Shown here: in pieces, positions 1-9,714 of the stretch
Layout: each line of letters opens with the position of its first letter
Position numbering within the stretch: position 1 is the first letter of the stretch
DNA from: Paraglaciecola sp. MB-3u-78
Lineage (GTDB): Bacteria; Pseudomonadota; Gammaproteobacteria; Enterobacterales; Alteromonadaceae
NCBI RefSeq assembly: GCF_002835935.1
Contig: NZ_PJCF01000087.1
Coordinates: 218,397 to 282,396 of the forward strand
Reading direction: 5' to 3'
Length of the DNA: 64,000 bases
The notes under the pieces: generated by a model
Told to the model about the DNA's origin: nothing
Databases searched by the model: none
The model's input: only the letters and a program-made list of their open reading frames with translations
Program-made: the position numbers and the translations under genes

Positions 1-1006
1 GTTCTCGGGTTGCGTCAATGATAAAACCGGTTTGGCCTTCAATTAAGGTTTCGCTAGTGCCTCCAGAATCTCCAGCTATAACCGGTTTTCCACAGGATTG
101 AGCTTCGACTAACACCATGCCAAAACCTTCAATATCGTTGCCTATAGTGCGGTTAGGCAAGATAAACAAATCACATTGCTGATAACATTGAATCATTTGC
201 TGATCTGTAATTTCTCGCAAAAATTGTACGTTATCCTCTACCCCAAGTTCTGCCGCCAGATTCTGTAACATCGTAAGGCAGTCTCCGTCACCCACCACTG
301 CATATAAGATATTGGGAATATCTTTTTTGACCGCAGGCAGCGCTCTAATCATCATATCCTGACCTTTTCTAGCTTGCAGACGGCCTACAGTTAAAACGAC
401 CTTTTTATCCAGCCAGTTAAGCCGAGCACGGATTTCAACGTTAGGCTCTGCTGGCACAAACTGACTACTATCAACTCCTGGATGGAAAACGATAGCTTTG
501 CGACTAGCAGCTTCACCAAACTTCGCGACTAAGTTTGCACTGTTTTGACTATTGCAAATAATCTTGGTCGCCCGTTTGATAACTTGTTTACATAAAAAAT
601 TTTGCTCTCGGCTACTAGCAGCCGTTTCTAAATCTTCCCCATGCACATAACAGGAATAGGGGATACCTGTGAATATATTGAGGATCCAAGCCATCACCCC
701 TTCAGGCAACACACGTCCACAATGTAACCTTGTTATTTTTTGTTGTTTTATTTGCCTGCGGATAAGCAAAACTGTTTTTAAATAAAAAAAGGCACCTGTA
801 AGGCTTATAAAGCCCCACTCTGAAGAACTAAGAGTATAACGGGAGATACTCAAGGCAGAATCCGTATCAAATAAGTCACTGTCCTTCCACTCGCCTGCCA
901 ATACGGAATATTCAGCATGAGGCAAACGAGAATAAAGCTCCCAAAACCAGCGACCACTGCCACCCGATTTAGGGGGGAAATTTTCTGTGATCAGTAATGT
1001 TTTCAA
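1..1006 (-). CDS. Glycosyltransferase family 4, C-terminal end outside window
   Basis: The reading frame is open from a TTG start at 1006 to the window edge, about 335 codons. The N-terminus begins L/M-KTLLITENFPPKSGG, the usual GT4 GT-B opening with a glycine-rich donor loop. It then has CYVHGEDLE, a GxHGED-type acceptor-site motif, VLTVGRLQARKGQD at the start of the second Rossmann domain, and EGFGMVLVEAQSCGKPVIA, the GT4 nucleotide-sugar E-x7-E region. It should transfer a sugar from a nucleotide donor at the cytoplasmic membrane during exopolysaccharide assembly. It is transcribed away from the next glycosyltransferase. No ATG fits the N-terminus, so TTG is the best start. The family is clear; the sugar is unknown. 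Confidence 0.85.
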   Translation of the reverse strand, partial: MKTLLITENFPPKSGGSGRWFWELYSRLPHAEYSVLAGEWKDSDLFDTDSALSISRYTLSSSEWGFISLTGAFFYLKTVLLIRRQIKQQKITRLHCGRVLPEGVMAWILNIFTGIPYSCYVHGEDLETAASSREQNFLCKQVIKRATKIICNSQNSANLVAKFGEAASRKAIVFHPGVDSSQFVPAEPNVEIRARLNWLDKKVVLTVGRLQARKGQDMMIRALPAVKKDIPNILYAVVGDGDCLTMLQNLAAELGVEDNVQFLREITDQQMIQCYQQCDLFILPNRTIGNDIEGFGMVLVEAQSCGKPVIAGDSGGTSETLIEGQTGFIIDATRE

Positions 1007-1237
1007 ACAGTTGTAACCTCATATAAGTTGCAAATACAGTTTATCCGCATTTCTTTGACAAAGGAATCATACTAACAATCCGTTCAAAATAAATGTTACA
1101 TTGTGTATTATTTATTTTAGCGCATTTAGGTTATAGATTAAGTGAAATTGTCACGCGACACTGCAAAATTTTATTAATGAAAACCTGAATATCACTGTCA
1201 ACTTACAGCAAAATACCAGAGCATCAATATCAAACCT
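1007..1237. promoter_or_regulatory. Divergent intergenic region of the polysaccharide locus
   Basis: This 231-bp AT-rich gap separates two divergently transcribed glycosyltransferase genes and must carry the promoters of both, unless the left gene is read from elsewhere. A TTGACA hexamer lies near 1057 on the plus strand, but I could not pair it with a convincing -10 at 16-18 bp. No terminator or coding sequence is visible. Confidence 0.4.
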
Positions 1238-2458
1238 ATGAAGATTCTTATTATTGCACAACGATGCCCTTATCCACCGAATAAAGGTGAAAAAATAAGA
1301 ACATTCCACCAGTTAAAGTTTTTCAACGAGTGTGGACATGATGTTATTTTAGCCAGTCCATACGAGGACGATTCTGAACAAATACACTTTAATGAGTTAA
1401 AAAAGCACTATTGTTTCGAAGTCCTAAGTGAAAAGCTCCCAGCAAAGCCAATAAGATTAGTATCCGGCGTTTTAAAAAACAAAGCATTAAGTATCAGTAA
1501 TTTTTACAGTGCAAAATTACAATCTAAAATTGATGACGTATTGGCATCACAAAAGGTTGACGTTATTTTTTGCTCTGCATCGAGTGTTAGCGAGTATATA
1601 TTTCGCTCTAAGGAATACGCAGATCTTAATCCACCTCCTGCGCTTATCATGGATTTTATGGATGTTGATTCGGATAAGTGGGCGCAATATCAGAAAAGTC
1701 ATCAATGGCCGTTGAGCACCGTTTATGGGCGAGAGTCTCGTCTAATAGCTGACGTTGAAGCCAAAATAGTTAAAAAGTTTGATCATTGCCTATTAATCAC
1801 CCAAACAGAAGTAGATTTGTTTCAAAGTATCCATGGCAATGTAAAAAACTTAACCGCCATTGAAAATGGACTTGATACAAATGTGTTTTATCCCCCCGCA
1901 AATCCAAGACAAACGGCACATCCCTATTTTTTATTTGCGGGGGTTATGGACTACGCTCCCAATATTGACGCAGTCATGTGGTTTATGGGCTTAGTTTGGC
2001 CGGCTGTTAAAAAGCAATGGCCAGATGCTAAATTTTGCATAGCAGGAATGGATCCAACTGACAAAATTAAAAAGCTTGAATTGAATGAAGGAGTAGAGGT
2101 GACAGGGTTTGTGGAAGATATTAAACCTTACTTTGATAAAGCTAACATTTTTATCGCACCTTTTAGAATAGCCCGAGGGGTACAAAATAAAGTGTTACAA
2201 GCTTTTGCTTGCGGGCTGCCGGTGATCGCCTCATCAATGGGAGCAGAAGGCATTCGATGCAATGTTGAACAAGATATATTGCTAGCAGATACTCCCGAGC
2301 AATTTATAAATAGAATTGAACAGCTAACCAACAATCAACAATGTTATTCATACATAAGCAATAATGCATTAAAAAACATTACTAACAATTACAGTTGGGA
2401 AAGTATCTTGCAGCCTCTAGAAACATTATTGAACGATAATAAAACAACGCCAATGTGA
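1238..2458 (+). CDS. XrtA/PEP-CTERM-system glycosyltransferase (TIGR03087-like)
   Basis: A 406-aa GT-B glycosyltransferase. The opening MKILIIAQRCPYPPNKGEKI is characteristic of the sugar transferase family (TIGR03087, Stp1-like) found in EpsH/XrtA exopolysaccharide loci. The C-terminal half has FLFAGVMDYAPNIDAVMWF, IAPFRIARGVQNKVLQAFAC and a following GLPVIAS, which match the nucleotide-sugar-binding side of GT4-type enzymes. It should act on the cytoplasmic face of the inner membrane, extending the lipid-linked repeat unit. The stop overlaps the next gene's GTG, so the two are translationally coupled. Donor and linkage cannot be read from the sequence. Confidence 0.88.
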   Translation: MKILIIAQRCPYPPNKGEKIRTFHQLKFFNECGHDVILASPYEDDSEQIHFNELKKHYCFEVLSEKLPAKPIRLVSGVLKNKALSISNFYSAKLQSKIDDVLASQKVDVIFCSASSVSEYIFRSKEYADLNPPPALIMDFMDVDSDKWAQYQKSHQWPLSTVYGRESRLIADVEAKIVKKFDHCLLITQTEVDLFQSIHGNVKNLTAIENGLDTNVFYPPANPRQTAHPYFLFAGVMDYAPNIDAVMWFMGLVWPAVKKQWPDAKFCIAGMDPTDKIKKLELNEGVEVTGFVEDIKPYFDKANIFIAPFRIARGVQNKVLQAFACGLPVIASSMGAEGIRCNVEQDILLADTPEQFINRIEQLTNNQQCYSYISNNALKNITNNYSWESILQPLETLLNDNKTTPM

Positions 2459-3045
2459 GCAATATGAAAAAAATTATTAAAACGTTGTTCCGCTTAGTGT
2501 GCAATCTCATGATTATGCCACTCATAGGTTTATATATTTTACTTATACAAGTAGCAAATAAAGACGCTGTTTTCAGTGCATTTTCGCAATTTCTCAGCCT
2601 CTTCCCAGGAAAATTAGGCGCCTATTTCAGAGCCTCTTTTTATCACTTTACGATGCAACATTGCGACCTCGATACAGTTATTAGCTTTGGCGCCTTGTTA
2701 TCTCAACAAGATACTGAATTACAGTCCGGCTGTTATATTGGTCCTCATAGCAATATCGGGAAGTGTCGTATTGAAGCCAATTGCTTATTGGGTAGTGGCG
2801 TACATATATTAAGTGGAAAAGAGCAACATAACTTCGATGATATCGACCGCCCGCTAAATCAACAAGGCGGTAAGTTTACTAAGGTTGTTATAGGTGAAGA
2901 TAGCTGGTTAGGTAACGGCGCCATTGTAATGGCAAATGTGGGAAAGAAATGCATAGTGGCGGCAGGAGCAGTTGTAGTTAATGATGTTCCTGACTATGCA
3001 ATAGTCGCAGGAAACCCTGCTAAAATAATAAAAATGCGTAAATAA
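2455..3045 (+). CDS. Hexapeptide-repeat acyltransferase (serine acetyltransferase-like)
   Basis: A 196-aa protein with an N-terminal hydrophobic stretch (about residues 15-35) and a left-handed beta-helix made of hexapeptide repeats. Examples are SGCYIGPHSNIGKCRIEANC and VVIGEDSWLGNGAIVMANVG, ending with the typical AGAVVVNDVPDYAIVAGNPAK. Such proteins O- or N-acetylate sugars, so a role in decorating the exopolysaccharide is likely. A GTG at 2455 overlaps the stop of the upstream glycosyltransferase by 4 bases. An in-frame ATG at 2464 (MKKIIKTLF) is the alternative start. The acyl acceptor is unknown. Confidence 0.83.
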   Translation: MSNMKKIIKTLFRLVCNLMIMPLIGLYILLIQVANKDAVFSAFSQFLSLFPGKLGAYFRASFYHFTMQHCDLDTVISFGALLSQQDTELQSGCYIGPHSNIGKCRIEANCLLGSGVHILSGKEQHNFDDIDRPLNQQGGKFTKVVIGEDSWLGNGAIVMANVGKKCIVAAGAVVVNDVPDYAIVAGNPAKIIKMRK

Positions 3046-3100
3046 ACCGACTAATTACCCCCAAAAGACTAATAGGTGAAAAACTATTAAAGCTATAAGA

Positions 3101-4183
3101 GTGAAGTTGATGAGGCCAACTGAGAGGTTGATATTATTGAGTGCAATCTTTATGTTAAGCTTTTATTTGCCCGCTGCGCCCAGCCAAAATATTCAACAAA
3201 CGATCTCTGTTACCACAAGCCAACAGCTTCATGCCGCCCTGAGACAAGCCAATAAAGTTGGCAATATGCAAATTATTCTTGCAGATGGCATGTATAAAAC
3301 ACAAAAAACGCTCATTGTTGTAGCTGATAATATCAGCTTAATGTCTAAATCTGGAAACAGAAACAGTGTGGTAATAAGTGGGCGCGGCATGCGCAAAACG
3401 AAGGGAGTTGATAACCTGATCCGAGTATCAGGAAAACACTTCACGCTTGATGGTATAACCTTGCAACAAGCAGGTAACCATTTAATGCAAATTGCAGGCG
3501 AGCAAAACGCTGATTTCCCCACTCTGCGTAACTGCGTGTTGCGAGATGGTTTTGAGCAACTTTTAAAAGTGAGTTACAACCGTAACACCAAAGTTTCCAG
3601 CAATAACGGTGTGATTGACAACTGTGAGTTAGTTTACACAGCTGGTATCGGCCCCCAATATTACATTGGAGGTATAGATGTTCACGGTGGTCATAACTGG
3701 GTTGTTAAAAGAAGTGTATTTCGTGGTATAGCGAGCCCAAACTCTCGAATTGCAGAGCACGCAATTCACTTCTGGAACAATACTCAGAACACGTTAGTCG
3801 AAGACAACATCATCATCAATTGTGACCGCGGCATTGGATTTGGTATGATAAATCGCCCTAACATGGGGGGAGTGATACAAAACAATTTAATTTTACACAG
3901 CGCCAATAAACACCCTAATGCAGACGTTGGTATTATTCTTGAAGAAAGTCCTGACACGAAAGTTTTAAATAACAAAATTTATTTAGCACACTCTTACAAA
4001 AACGCTATTGAATATCGATTCGCTTCAACAAAAAATGTTGAAATTAGTGGTAACCTCACGAATAAAGCAATCCGTAAACGAGACGGTGCAAGTGCAGTAT
4101 TAAAAGAAAATAAAAGAAGTAAAGTACTGAGTGACTATTTAACAGAACAACAATTAATCACTTTCTCATTTATGCTGGACTAA
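3101..4183 (+). CDS. Secreted right-handed parallel beta-helix protein
   Basis: A 360-aa protein with a signal peptide (residues about 9-26, ending LPAAPS). Its repeats of about 22 residues are typical of right-handed parallel beta-helices of polysaccharide lyases and epimerases: VSGKHFTLDGITLQ, NCVLRDGFEQLLKVS, VVKRSVFRGIA, TLVEDNIIINCDRGIGFG. It resembles chondroitinase B/PL6-type proteins in fold. No catalytic residues can be assigned with confidence, so lyase, epimerase or binding roles all remain possible. It follows the acyltransferase by 55 bp in the same direction, which suggests it trims or modifies the exopolymer outside the cell. GTG 3101 and in-frame ATG 3110 are both possible starts. 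Confidence 0.72.
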   Translation: MKLMRPTERLILLSAIFMLSFYLPAAPSQNIQQTISVTTSQQLHAALRQANKVGNMQIILADGMYKTQKTLIVVADNISLMSKSGNRNSVVISGRGMRKTKGVDNLIRVSGKHFTLDGITLQQAGNHLMQIAGEQNADFPTLRNCVLRDGFEQLLKVSYNRNTKVSSNNGVIDNCELVYTAGIGPQYYIGGIDVHGGHNWVVKRSVFRGIASPNSRIAEHAIHFWNNTQNTLVEDNIIINCDRGIGFGMINRPNMGGVIQNNLILHSANKHPNADVGIILEESPDTKVLNNKIYLAHSYKNAIEYRFASTKNVEISGNLTNKAIRKRDGASAVLKENKRSKVLSDYLTEQQLITFSFMLD

Positions 4184-4222
4184 GTAAGCTAAATTCAGAC
4201 GACGTCATGTTAACAGTGGCCG

Positions 4223-5098
4223 CTATCGAGAGATGCCAATAATGTCGTATTGACCCACTGGCATTTGTTCAAAAAAAGGCAGGTTACGATTTATAGGCGT
4301 ATTATTATAAAGCGGTACTATCCAGTCGACATGTCTGATTTGTTCGGTTATTGCAAACAAATCATCAGGTGTATTGTTGGTTCTTGCCAGCACGTCAGGA
4401 TGAATTTCTATTAGAATTATCACTTTTTTTGCGTTTTTAATGAGGCTCTTAGCACCAAGCACGGCCTGTATTTCTTGCCCCTCGACATCAATTTTTAAGG
4501 CTATAGTTTCCTCAATTGAGATATCTGTTTGTTTGGCTGACCAAATATCTAGAGAAGTCACCTTTGTGTCGCCCTCACCGCTATTATCTATGTAACCTTC
4601 ATGATCATTTAATCTTTCTGAGTCAGCATGAAAAGTGGCAAAACCCTCAAAGTCAGATACCGCCGCGTTAATACACATTGATGACTGTCTAATGTTTTCT
4701 AAATTTACGGCTAATACCTCAAAAGACTTAGTATTAGGTTCAAAAGCAATTACATTTTTCAAGTTGTTACAATGTGTTGCCACTAGAGATGAAACAGTGC
4801 CAATATCGGCGCCAAGGTCAAAAAAGGTAAAGGGTTTTTCTAGCTCTGTCAATAGATTACAAAAAGGTAAAAATTCATCCAAGTAGTAATTTTCAGGACC
4901 TTTTTCTAACCAAAAACACCACTCTCCCACGGGTACATTAAATGCCCGCCCCTCAATTCTATGAGTAATGACTTTGCTGCCATATCGCTTAGACAACCAC
5001 AAATAAAACGCATGTTTTCCACGCCAGACTCTCTTCTGTAACAACACCAACAGACTATTAATCCCGTTACCAAAAAGCCTGTGAGTTTCCATCTTCAT
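4223..5098 (-). CDS. FkbM-family methyltransferase
   Basis: A 291-aa SAM-dependent methyltransferase. Motif I is FFDLGADIGTVSSLVA (about residues 93-108), followed by the acidic IAFEPNTKSFEVL. The FkbM signature is ALKIDVEGQEIQAVLGA. FkbM proteins O-methylate sugars or other hydroxyls. Here it is the last gene of the minus-strand block after exosortase A with only a 6-bp gap, so methylation of the exopolysaccharide is the natural inference. The N-terminal 50 residues are basic and lack a signal peptide, consistent with cytoplasmic action. Confidence 0.85.
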   Translation of the reverse strand: MKMETHRLFGNGINSLLVLLQKRVWRGKHAFYLWLSKRYGSKVITHRIEGRAFNVPVGEWCFWLEKGPENYYLDEFLPFCNLLTELEKPFTFFDLGADIGTVSSLVATHCNNLKNVIAFEPNTKSFEVLAVNLENIRQSSMCINAAVSDFEGFATFHADSERLNDHEGYIDNSGEGDTKVTSLDIWSAKQTDISIEETIALKIDVEGQEIQAVLGAKSLIKNAKKVIILIEIHPDVLARTNNTPDDLFAITEQIRHVDWIVPLYNNTPINRNLPFFEQMPVGQYDIIGISR

Positions 5099-5104
5099 GT
5101 TGTG

Positions 5105-6616
5105 TTATCTAATCTCGATGGCTTGATTCAATTCAATAATACTTTGCTTTAAAATCCCTTGGAATTCAGTCTTTTCCTGCTCTGAGGAAACATTTTTGGT
5201 TTGCTTGGAAATGGCAATTAAAGCACTACCAACATGGTTCCCCATTAATATTTGGTATGTTTCATATAACTTGGCAATTTTATTATTGGTGAACATTTTA
5301 CCGTCAATTAGGTACCAAGAGCTCAGCAGCCTTTTACTACTATGATTCACAATTGTAGATATTCGTATGTTTTGTTCGGATCCCAATTGCAAGTTGCTAT
5401 TAGATTTTAGTGACCATGACTTCTCAGTGTAAAGTCGGTTTCCAGAAGTGATTAGCTCTCCGTAACCTAACGGATACCAAGCTACATAGACATCAATGGG
5501 AGTATTCAATATCATCCGGCTATAATGAAATTCTTGTGCAGGCTCAATGAATTCTGGTTTCCAATTGCTTGAATAGTTTGCTTGGTCAGCCCCCTCAGTT
5601 AAGCTTAAAGTTAGGTGGGTAGTGGCAGATGATTGATTTAGCTGAGCAGTAATGAGTCTGAACCAAGCAGAATAAGCGATCATCAGCACTAGAATACACA
5701 TTAACGAAGGATAAAAAGACTTATCAGTTTTCCACCTGTCACTAGCTAATTCTGGCTGTAAGCCTTGAACTTGTGGATGTTTCTCCCTAACCATCTCCCC
5801 AATACCTAGCAAACATACTATGACCAGAGAGAAGAACACCCAACCATAAATCAGGTGGTCTGCGCCAACAGCATGTTCCATATCAGTTAAATAGCCTGTT
5901 AAAATAATTCCAAATACACGGATGCCATTGGCGATGATAGGAAATGCGATAGAAATAAGCATGAAGATGATACGGCGCTTTGTAGAGCTAATATTCAAAT
6001 AAGCGTAAAGCGAACCAATTACTAAAGATGCGATAAAAAAACTGATCCCGGAACAAGCTTCTGCTACTAAAAATCGACCTTGGGGAATTTCGATATATAG
6101 TCCACTTCTATATACAGGGATACCCGACCAATTAAGCATCACCATAGACAAATCAGCGGTGACCTCTTGCATTGCAGGTATTAACTCTTCACCAACAGGA
6201 ATACAAAAAAGTATAAAAACCAGTGGGAACAATATCTTTAATGCTAATTGATTGCCGATAAATGCCCACACACTCAATGGCAAGAAAGTAAATGTCGCCA
6301 CATGCATAAACAGCTGTACATCTCCGGCTAAGCCAATAGCATAAAGAGTTAAGCTTCCTAAGCACAAAAACAATACAAAATAATTGGGCTTAAAGTGTTT
6401 TAAACTGAGTTCATGACGCTTTAAATAAATAAGGAATATGGAACCAGGTAGCACAAACAAACAGTGGTTAAAGATGTCGGAAATCAACCAAATATCGATG
6501 GCTGTAATTAATCCTTGAAAAAAGACCGCTACCCAAGTACCCAAAAGCAAAACTAGGCAAACAAAAAATGGTCTTATCGATAATGCATCGACCTTACTAG
6601 TGGGAACTCCGTTCAC
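5105..6616 (-). CDS. xrtA: Exosortase A with C-terminal EpsI domain
   Basis: A 503-aa integral membrane protein. About eight transmembrane segments fill residues 15-275. The exosortase catalytic triad is visible: Cys188 in VAEACSGISF, Arg233 in ANGIRVFGI, and His254 in ADHLIYGW. After another membrane span near 295-312, the C-terminal 190 residues form a periplasmic EpsI-type domain (DUF3485) with VDVYVAWYPLGYGELIT-like sequence. The family cleaves and anchors PEP-CTERM proteins and is always found with exopolysaccharide genes. The XrtA-EpsI fusion is a known arrangement. No PEP-CTERM substrate was seen in this window. The gene follows the deacetylase by 11 bp. Confidence 0.93.
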   Translation of the reverse strand: MNGVPTSKVDALSIRPFFVCLVLLLGTWVAVFFQGLITAIDIWLISDIFNHCLFVLPGSIFLIYLKRHELSLKHFKPNYFVLFLCLGSLTLYAIGLAGDVQLFMHVATFTFLPLSVWAFIGNQLALKILFPLVFILFCIPVGEELIPAMQEVTADLSMVMLNWSGIPVYRSGLYIEIPQGRFLVAEACSGISFFIASLVIGSLYAYLNISSTKRRIIFMLISIAFPIIANGIRVFGIILTGYLTDMEHAVGADHLIYGWVFFSLVIVCLLGIGEMVREKHPQVQGLQPELASDRWKTDKSFYPSLMCILVLMIAYSAWFRLITAQLNQSSATTHLTLSLTEGADQANYSSNWKPEFIEPAQEFHYSRMILNTPIDVYVAWYPLGYGELITSGNRLYTEKSWSLKSNSNLQLGSEQNIRISTIVNHSSKRLLSSWYLIDGKMFTNNKIAKLYETYQILMGNHVGSALIAISKQTKNVSSEQEKTEFQGILKQSIIELNQAIEIR

Positions 6617-6627
6617 AATACTGTCCC

Positions 6628-7470
6628 TTATTTTGAAGGTATATTATATATATCCTTCATGGTACCCCATGAAAAATCGTTCAGTAGGCGCTCTAACTTG
6701 CCATAAGTTTTATCCAAATTTACATAGTGTCGGAATCTGGACTTAAGCGGAGCATGGCTTAACCGAGGTTGTTCGCTATCAATCTCCCAAGGGTGAAAAT
6801 AAAACGAATATAGCTGATTTTCTTTTTTAAGATAACTTGACACTAAAAACTTAGTTAGGCTGTAGGGATAAAGTCTAAAGAAACCGCCCCCACCGATCGG
6901 AGTCTGCTTACCTAATAGTTTCAGCGTTGGAATAGGGATTTCAATAATCCCCTCTTTACGCTTATATGCAAACCTTGGCCAGTCTGGCGTTCCATATAGG
7001 TCATGTTTAACCGGGTAAGTACTTGAGCTGTAACCAAAGTCTAACTCTGCCAACACTTCAAACGCCCACTCATTATCGTAACCAATTGAAAAACTTGGAG
7101 CACGGTAACCGGTGACGCGTTCACCAATTAAGTTTTCAAGGTGATCCTTTGAACGTTTAACATCGTCAAAGAACTCACCCCGTGTTTGTGACGTAGCCCG
7201 ACGATGAGCGTAACCATGACTAGCTATTTCGTGGCCCTGACGATATATTTCTAAAATTAATTCTGGATAACGTTCTGCCACCCAGCCCAAAACAAAGAAA
7301 GTTGATTTAACATCGTATTTGGCAAAGAGATCTAATAACCGACGTGTATTAAAATCAACTCTTGGCTGGAACTCCTTCCACTGTGAAGGGTCAATAATCG
7401 ATTCAAAAGCGGATACATGAAAAAAGTCTTCCACATCAACCGTCATCGCATTTAGTACTTGATCGCTCAA
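6628..7470 (-). CDS. XrtA-system polysaccharide deacetylase
   Basis: A 280-aa NodB-homology enzyme of the PEP-CTERM locus subfamily (TIGR03006-like). The metal-binding Asp is in MTVDVEDFFHVSAF and the HxxxH pair is in SHGYAHRRA. TGYRAPSFSIG carries the conserved RAPxxS motif, and FYFHPWEID carries the C-terminal catalytic His. It should remove N-acetyl groups from the exopolymer, changing its charge. There is no signal peptide. It sits between exosortase A and the priming transferase with gaps of only 3-11 bp, so the block is an operon. Confidence 0.92.
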   Translation of the reverse strand: MSDQVLNAMTVDVEDFFHVSAFESIIDPSQWKEFQPRVDFNTRRLLDLFAKYDVKSTFFVLGWVAERYPELILEIYRQGHEIASHGYAHRRATSQTRGEFFDDVKRSKDHLENLIGERVTGYRAPSFSIGYDNEWAFEVLAELDFGYSSSTYPVKHDLYGTPDWPRFAYKRKEGIIEIPIPTLKLLGKQTPIGGGGFFRLYPYSLTKFLVSSYLKKENQLYSFYFHPWEIDSEQPRLSHAPLKSRFRHYVNLDKTYGKLERLLNDFSWGTMKDIYNIPSK

Positions 7471-7473
7471 AAC

Positions 7474-8892
7474 TTATCTTCCTTTACCAAATAGCACAAC
7501 TTCGACAGTGCGAATAAGAATAAGAATATCTAACATCAGGCTCTGATGTTTAACGTAATACAGGTCGAACTTTAACTTTTCCATAGAATCTTCAACACTT
7601 GCTCCATAGGGATAGTTCAACTGTGCCCAACCAGCTAAACCTGGCTTAACATTGTGCCTTTGATTGTAATATGGTATTTCTCTAATCAATTGTTCTACGA
7701 ACTGCGGTCGCTCAGGCCTAGGACCAATAAACGACATCTCACCTCTAAAGATGTTAAGTAATTGCGGCAGTTCGTCAATTCTATATTTGCGAATAAACTG
7801 ACCAACCTTAGTTACCCTAGTATCATTGGTGGTAGCCCATTTAGCCCCATCTTTCTCAGCGTCTGGGCGCATACTTCGAAACTTAATAATTTTGAATAAA
7901 CGGCCGTTATGGCCAACTCTTTCTTGATTATAAAAAATCGATGCATTCTTTACATTTACATCCTCAAAAAAGATAACCATGGCGGTCAACAACATAAAGG
8001 GCCAGGTAAGCAGTAGAACAAGCGTTGCCATTATACAATTCATCGAATAATCAAGAGCATCTCTTAAATAGTTTTGTGAATTGAACCCATTAGAGTAAAT
8101 AACCCAGCTTGGATACATCAAATTGACAACTATTTGACCTGTTTCCCTTTCCATAAAATCAAGTAAATCAGTGACTTCAACACCTCGTAATCTACAATCA
8201 AAAAGAATCTCAACGGGTAACGTACCTCTCCTTTGATCGCAAGCAATTACCACTTCATCTATGTCATTATCTGCGATAAAATTTCTGAAGTTCTCGTCTA
8301 TCTTTACATGTATAAGTTTTTCATTCTGAATACCTTCCTCCCTATTGTCCCCAGGGATAGGAATAAAACCGAGTAATTCAAAACCAAACCTGTCTACTTC
8401 TCTTCTCATTCGCTTTTCGATAATGGAGGCTCTCTCACCTGCGCCAATGACAATTATCTTCGATTGCCCAAGACCAAGAATGCCCAAACGATTGATAAAG
8501 TAACGAAAAATAACCAAGATGAGAATAGTCATGCCTGCATAGGTGGGCAGATAGTATTGACTAATTTCAATATTAGTGAGGAAAGTATTAGTGATGACTT
8601 CAATGATAAAATAACTAATGGCTACACTGACAAATATCCTTCTAATGATCCCCCTAAAAGTCTCTCTCAATTTTGTTTCGTACAAACCCACAGACAGGGC
8701 TGCAAGAACAACCAAAACAGCAAAAAGACCTACTTGAGAGGCAAAATCTATGAGAGGTACAACCACATAAGATGAACCAAATAAATACTTAACCAGAACC
8801 GAGGCTAAGTAACCCACATAACAGATAATGATGGCTTCAAGAAGCATCATTATATTTGAGCGACGTATCTCTTTGCGATTACCAAAGCTCAT
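7474..8892 (-). CDS. XrtA-system priming sugar-phosphate transferase (TIGR03013-like)
   Basis: A 472-aa polyprenyl-phosphate sugar phosphotransferase. It has four N-terminal membrane spans (about residues 13-140) and a CoA-binding-like Rossmann segment (KIIVIGAGERASIIEKRM). A fifth span lies near 280-305, followed by the bacterial sugar transferase domain with KIIKFRSMRPDAEKDG, RKYRIDELPQLLNIFRGEMS and GPRPERPQFV. It starts repeat-unit synthesis by moving a sugar-1-phosphate onto undecaprenyl phosphate. It is the first gene of a four-gene minus-strand operon reaching the FkbM gene. The promoter must lie in the 160-bp gap shared with the export operon. Confidence 0.92.
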   Translation of the reverse strand: MSFGNRKEIRRSNIMMLLEAIIICYVGYLASVLVKYLFGSSYVVVPLIDFASQVGLFAVLVVLAALSVGLYETKLRETFRGIIRRIFVSVAISYFIIEVITNTFLTNIEISQYYLPTYAGMTILILVIFRYFINRLGILGLGQSKIIVIGAGERASIIEKRMRREVDRFGFELLGFIPIPGDNREEGIQNEKLIHVKIDENFRNFIADNDIDEVVIACDQRRGTLPVEILFDCRLRGVEVTDLLDFMERETGQIVVNLMYPSWVIYSNGFNSQNYLRDALDYSMNCIMATLVLLLTWPFMLLTAMVIFFEDVNVKNASIFYNQERVGHNGRLFKIIKFRSMRPDAEKDGAKWATTNDTRVTKVGQFIRKYRIDELPQLLNIFRGEMSFIGPRPERPQFVEQLIREIPYYNQRHNVKPGLAGWAQLNYPYGASVEDSMEKLKFDLYYVKHQSLMLDILILIRTVEVVLFGKGR

Positions 8893-9052
8893 TTACTACC
8901 ACCTTTTGAAACAAAGTTTTTAAGATTACGCATGGATTAACATACCCATAATCATTTTTTTCAATTTAATCATCATATTATAGTTGTCTAGCCAGCCTAA
9001 AGCTTGCTACATTAAGCGCCTGTGATTTCAAACATATGGGACTGTAATCTAC
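8893..9052. promoter_or_regulatory. Divergent control region between synthesis and export operons
   Basis: The 160-bp AT-rich gap lies between the priming transferase (minus) and the export lipoprotein (plus). Both operons of the exopolysaccharide locus start here, so it is the obvious place for shared control. I see no clear inverted-repeat operator or sigma54-type GG-N10-GC element that I would defend. Confidence 0.45.
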
Positions 9053-9688
9053 ATGAAGACTAGCAAAATAGCATTGTCAAATTTAATGTTTTTTTTAATT
9101 ATAACCTCAGTAGGTTGTTCCAGCAATTCTGGAAAATTGCCCAGTGCAACAAACTACTCGTCGATGACCACGTCTGTAGAGGATTATCAATACTTAATAG
9201 GGCCAGGTGATAGCGTGTCTATATTTGTCTGGCGGAATCCAGATATTTCCGGCAGTTTTGTGGTGAGGCCAGATGGTATGGTCACAACATCTTTAGTAGA
9301 AGATATTAAAGTATCTGGCAAAACGCCAACAATGTTAGCAAGACATATAGAAGTCGAATTAGCAAAATATATCAATAATCCCAGAGTGACAGTAAGTGTG
9401 GGTGGCTTTAAAGGACCGCTATACGAGCAAGTGAGAGTTATTGGTGAAGCGACCAACCCTAGTGCAGTGAATTACACAGAAAAAATGACCTTGTTAGACC
9501 TGATGATATCTGTAGGCGGTTTAACTGAGTTCGCTTCAGGAAATAATGCTAAATTGGTCAGAATGGTGAAAGGTGTACAAAAGACATATGAGCTAAGAAT
9601 TGATGAGTTGATTAAAGAAGGTTCAATAGAAGAAAATATAGATATGTTACCGGGCGATATCATCATTATTCCTGAAGCATGGTTTTAG
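9053..9688 (+). CDS. XrtA-system polysaccharide export lipoprotein (Wza-like)
   Basis: A 211-aa outer-membrane polysaccharide export protein. A lipoprotein signal peptide ends at Cys22 (TSVGC-SSNSG). The Poly_export domain begins YLIGPGDSVSIFVWRNPDIS and continues with FVVRPDGMVTTSLVEDI. A SLBB-type segment, VRVIGEATNPSAVNYTE, follows, and the protein ends PGDIIIIPEAWF as TIGR03027 members do. It should form the periplasm-to-surface channel, working with the chain-length protein 26 bp downstream. It is the first gene of the export operon. Confidence 0.92.
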   Translation: MKTSKIALSNLMFFLIITSVGCSSNSGKLPSATNYSSMTTSVEDYQYLIGPGDSVSIFVWRNPDISGSFVVRPDGMVTTSLVEDIKVSGKTPTMLARHIEVELAKYINNPRVTVSVGGFKGPLYEQVRVIGEATNPSAVNYTEKMTLLDLMISVGGLTEFASGNNAKLVRMVKGVQKTYELRIDELIKEGSIEENIDMLPGDIIIIPEAWF

Positions 9689-9714
9689 CAGTTAACATAG
9701 AAGTGGATATTTAA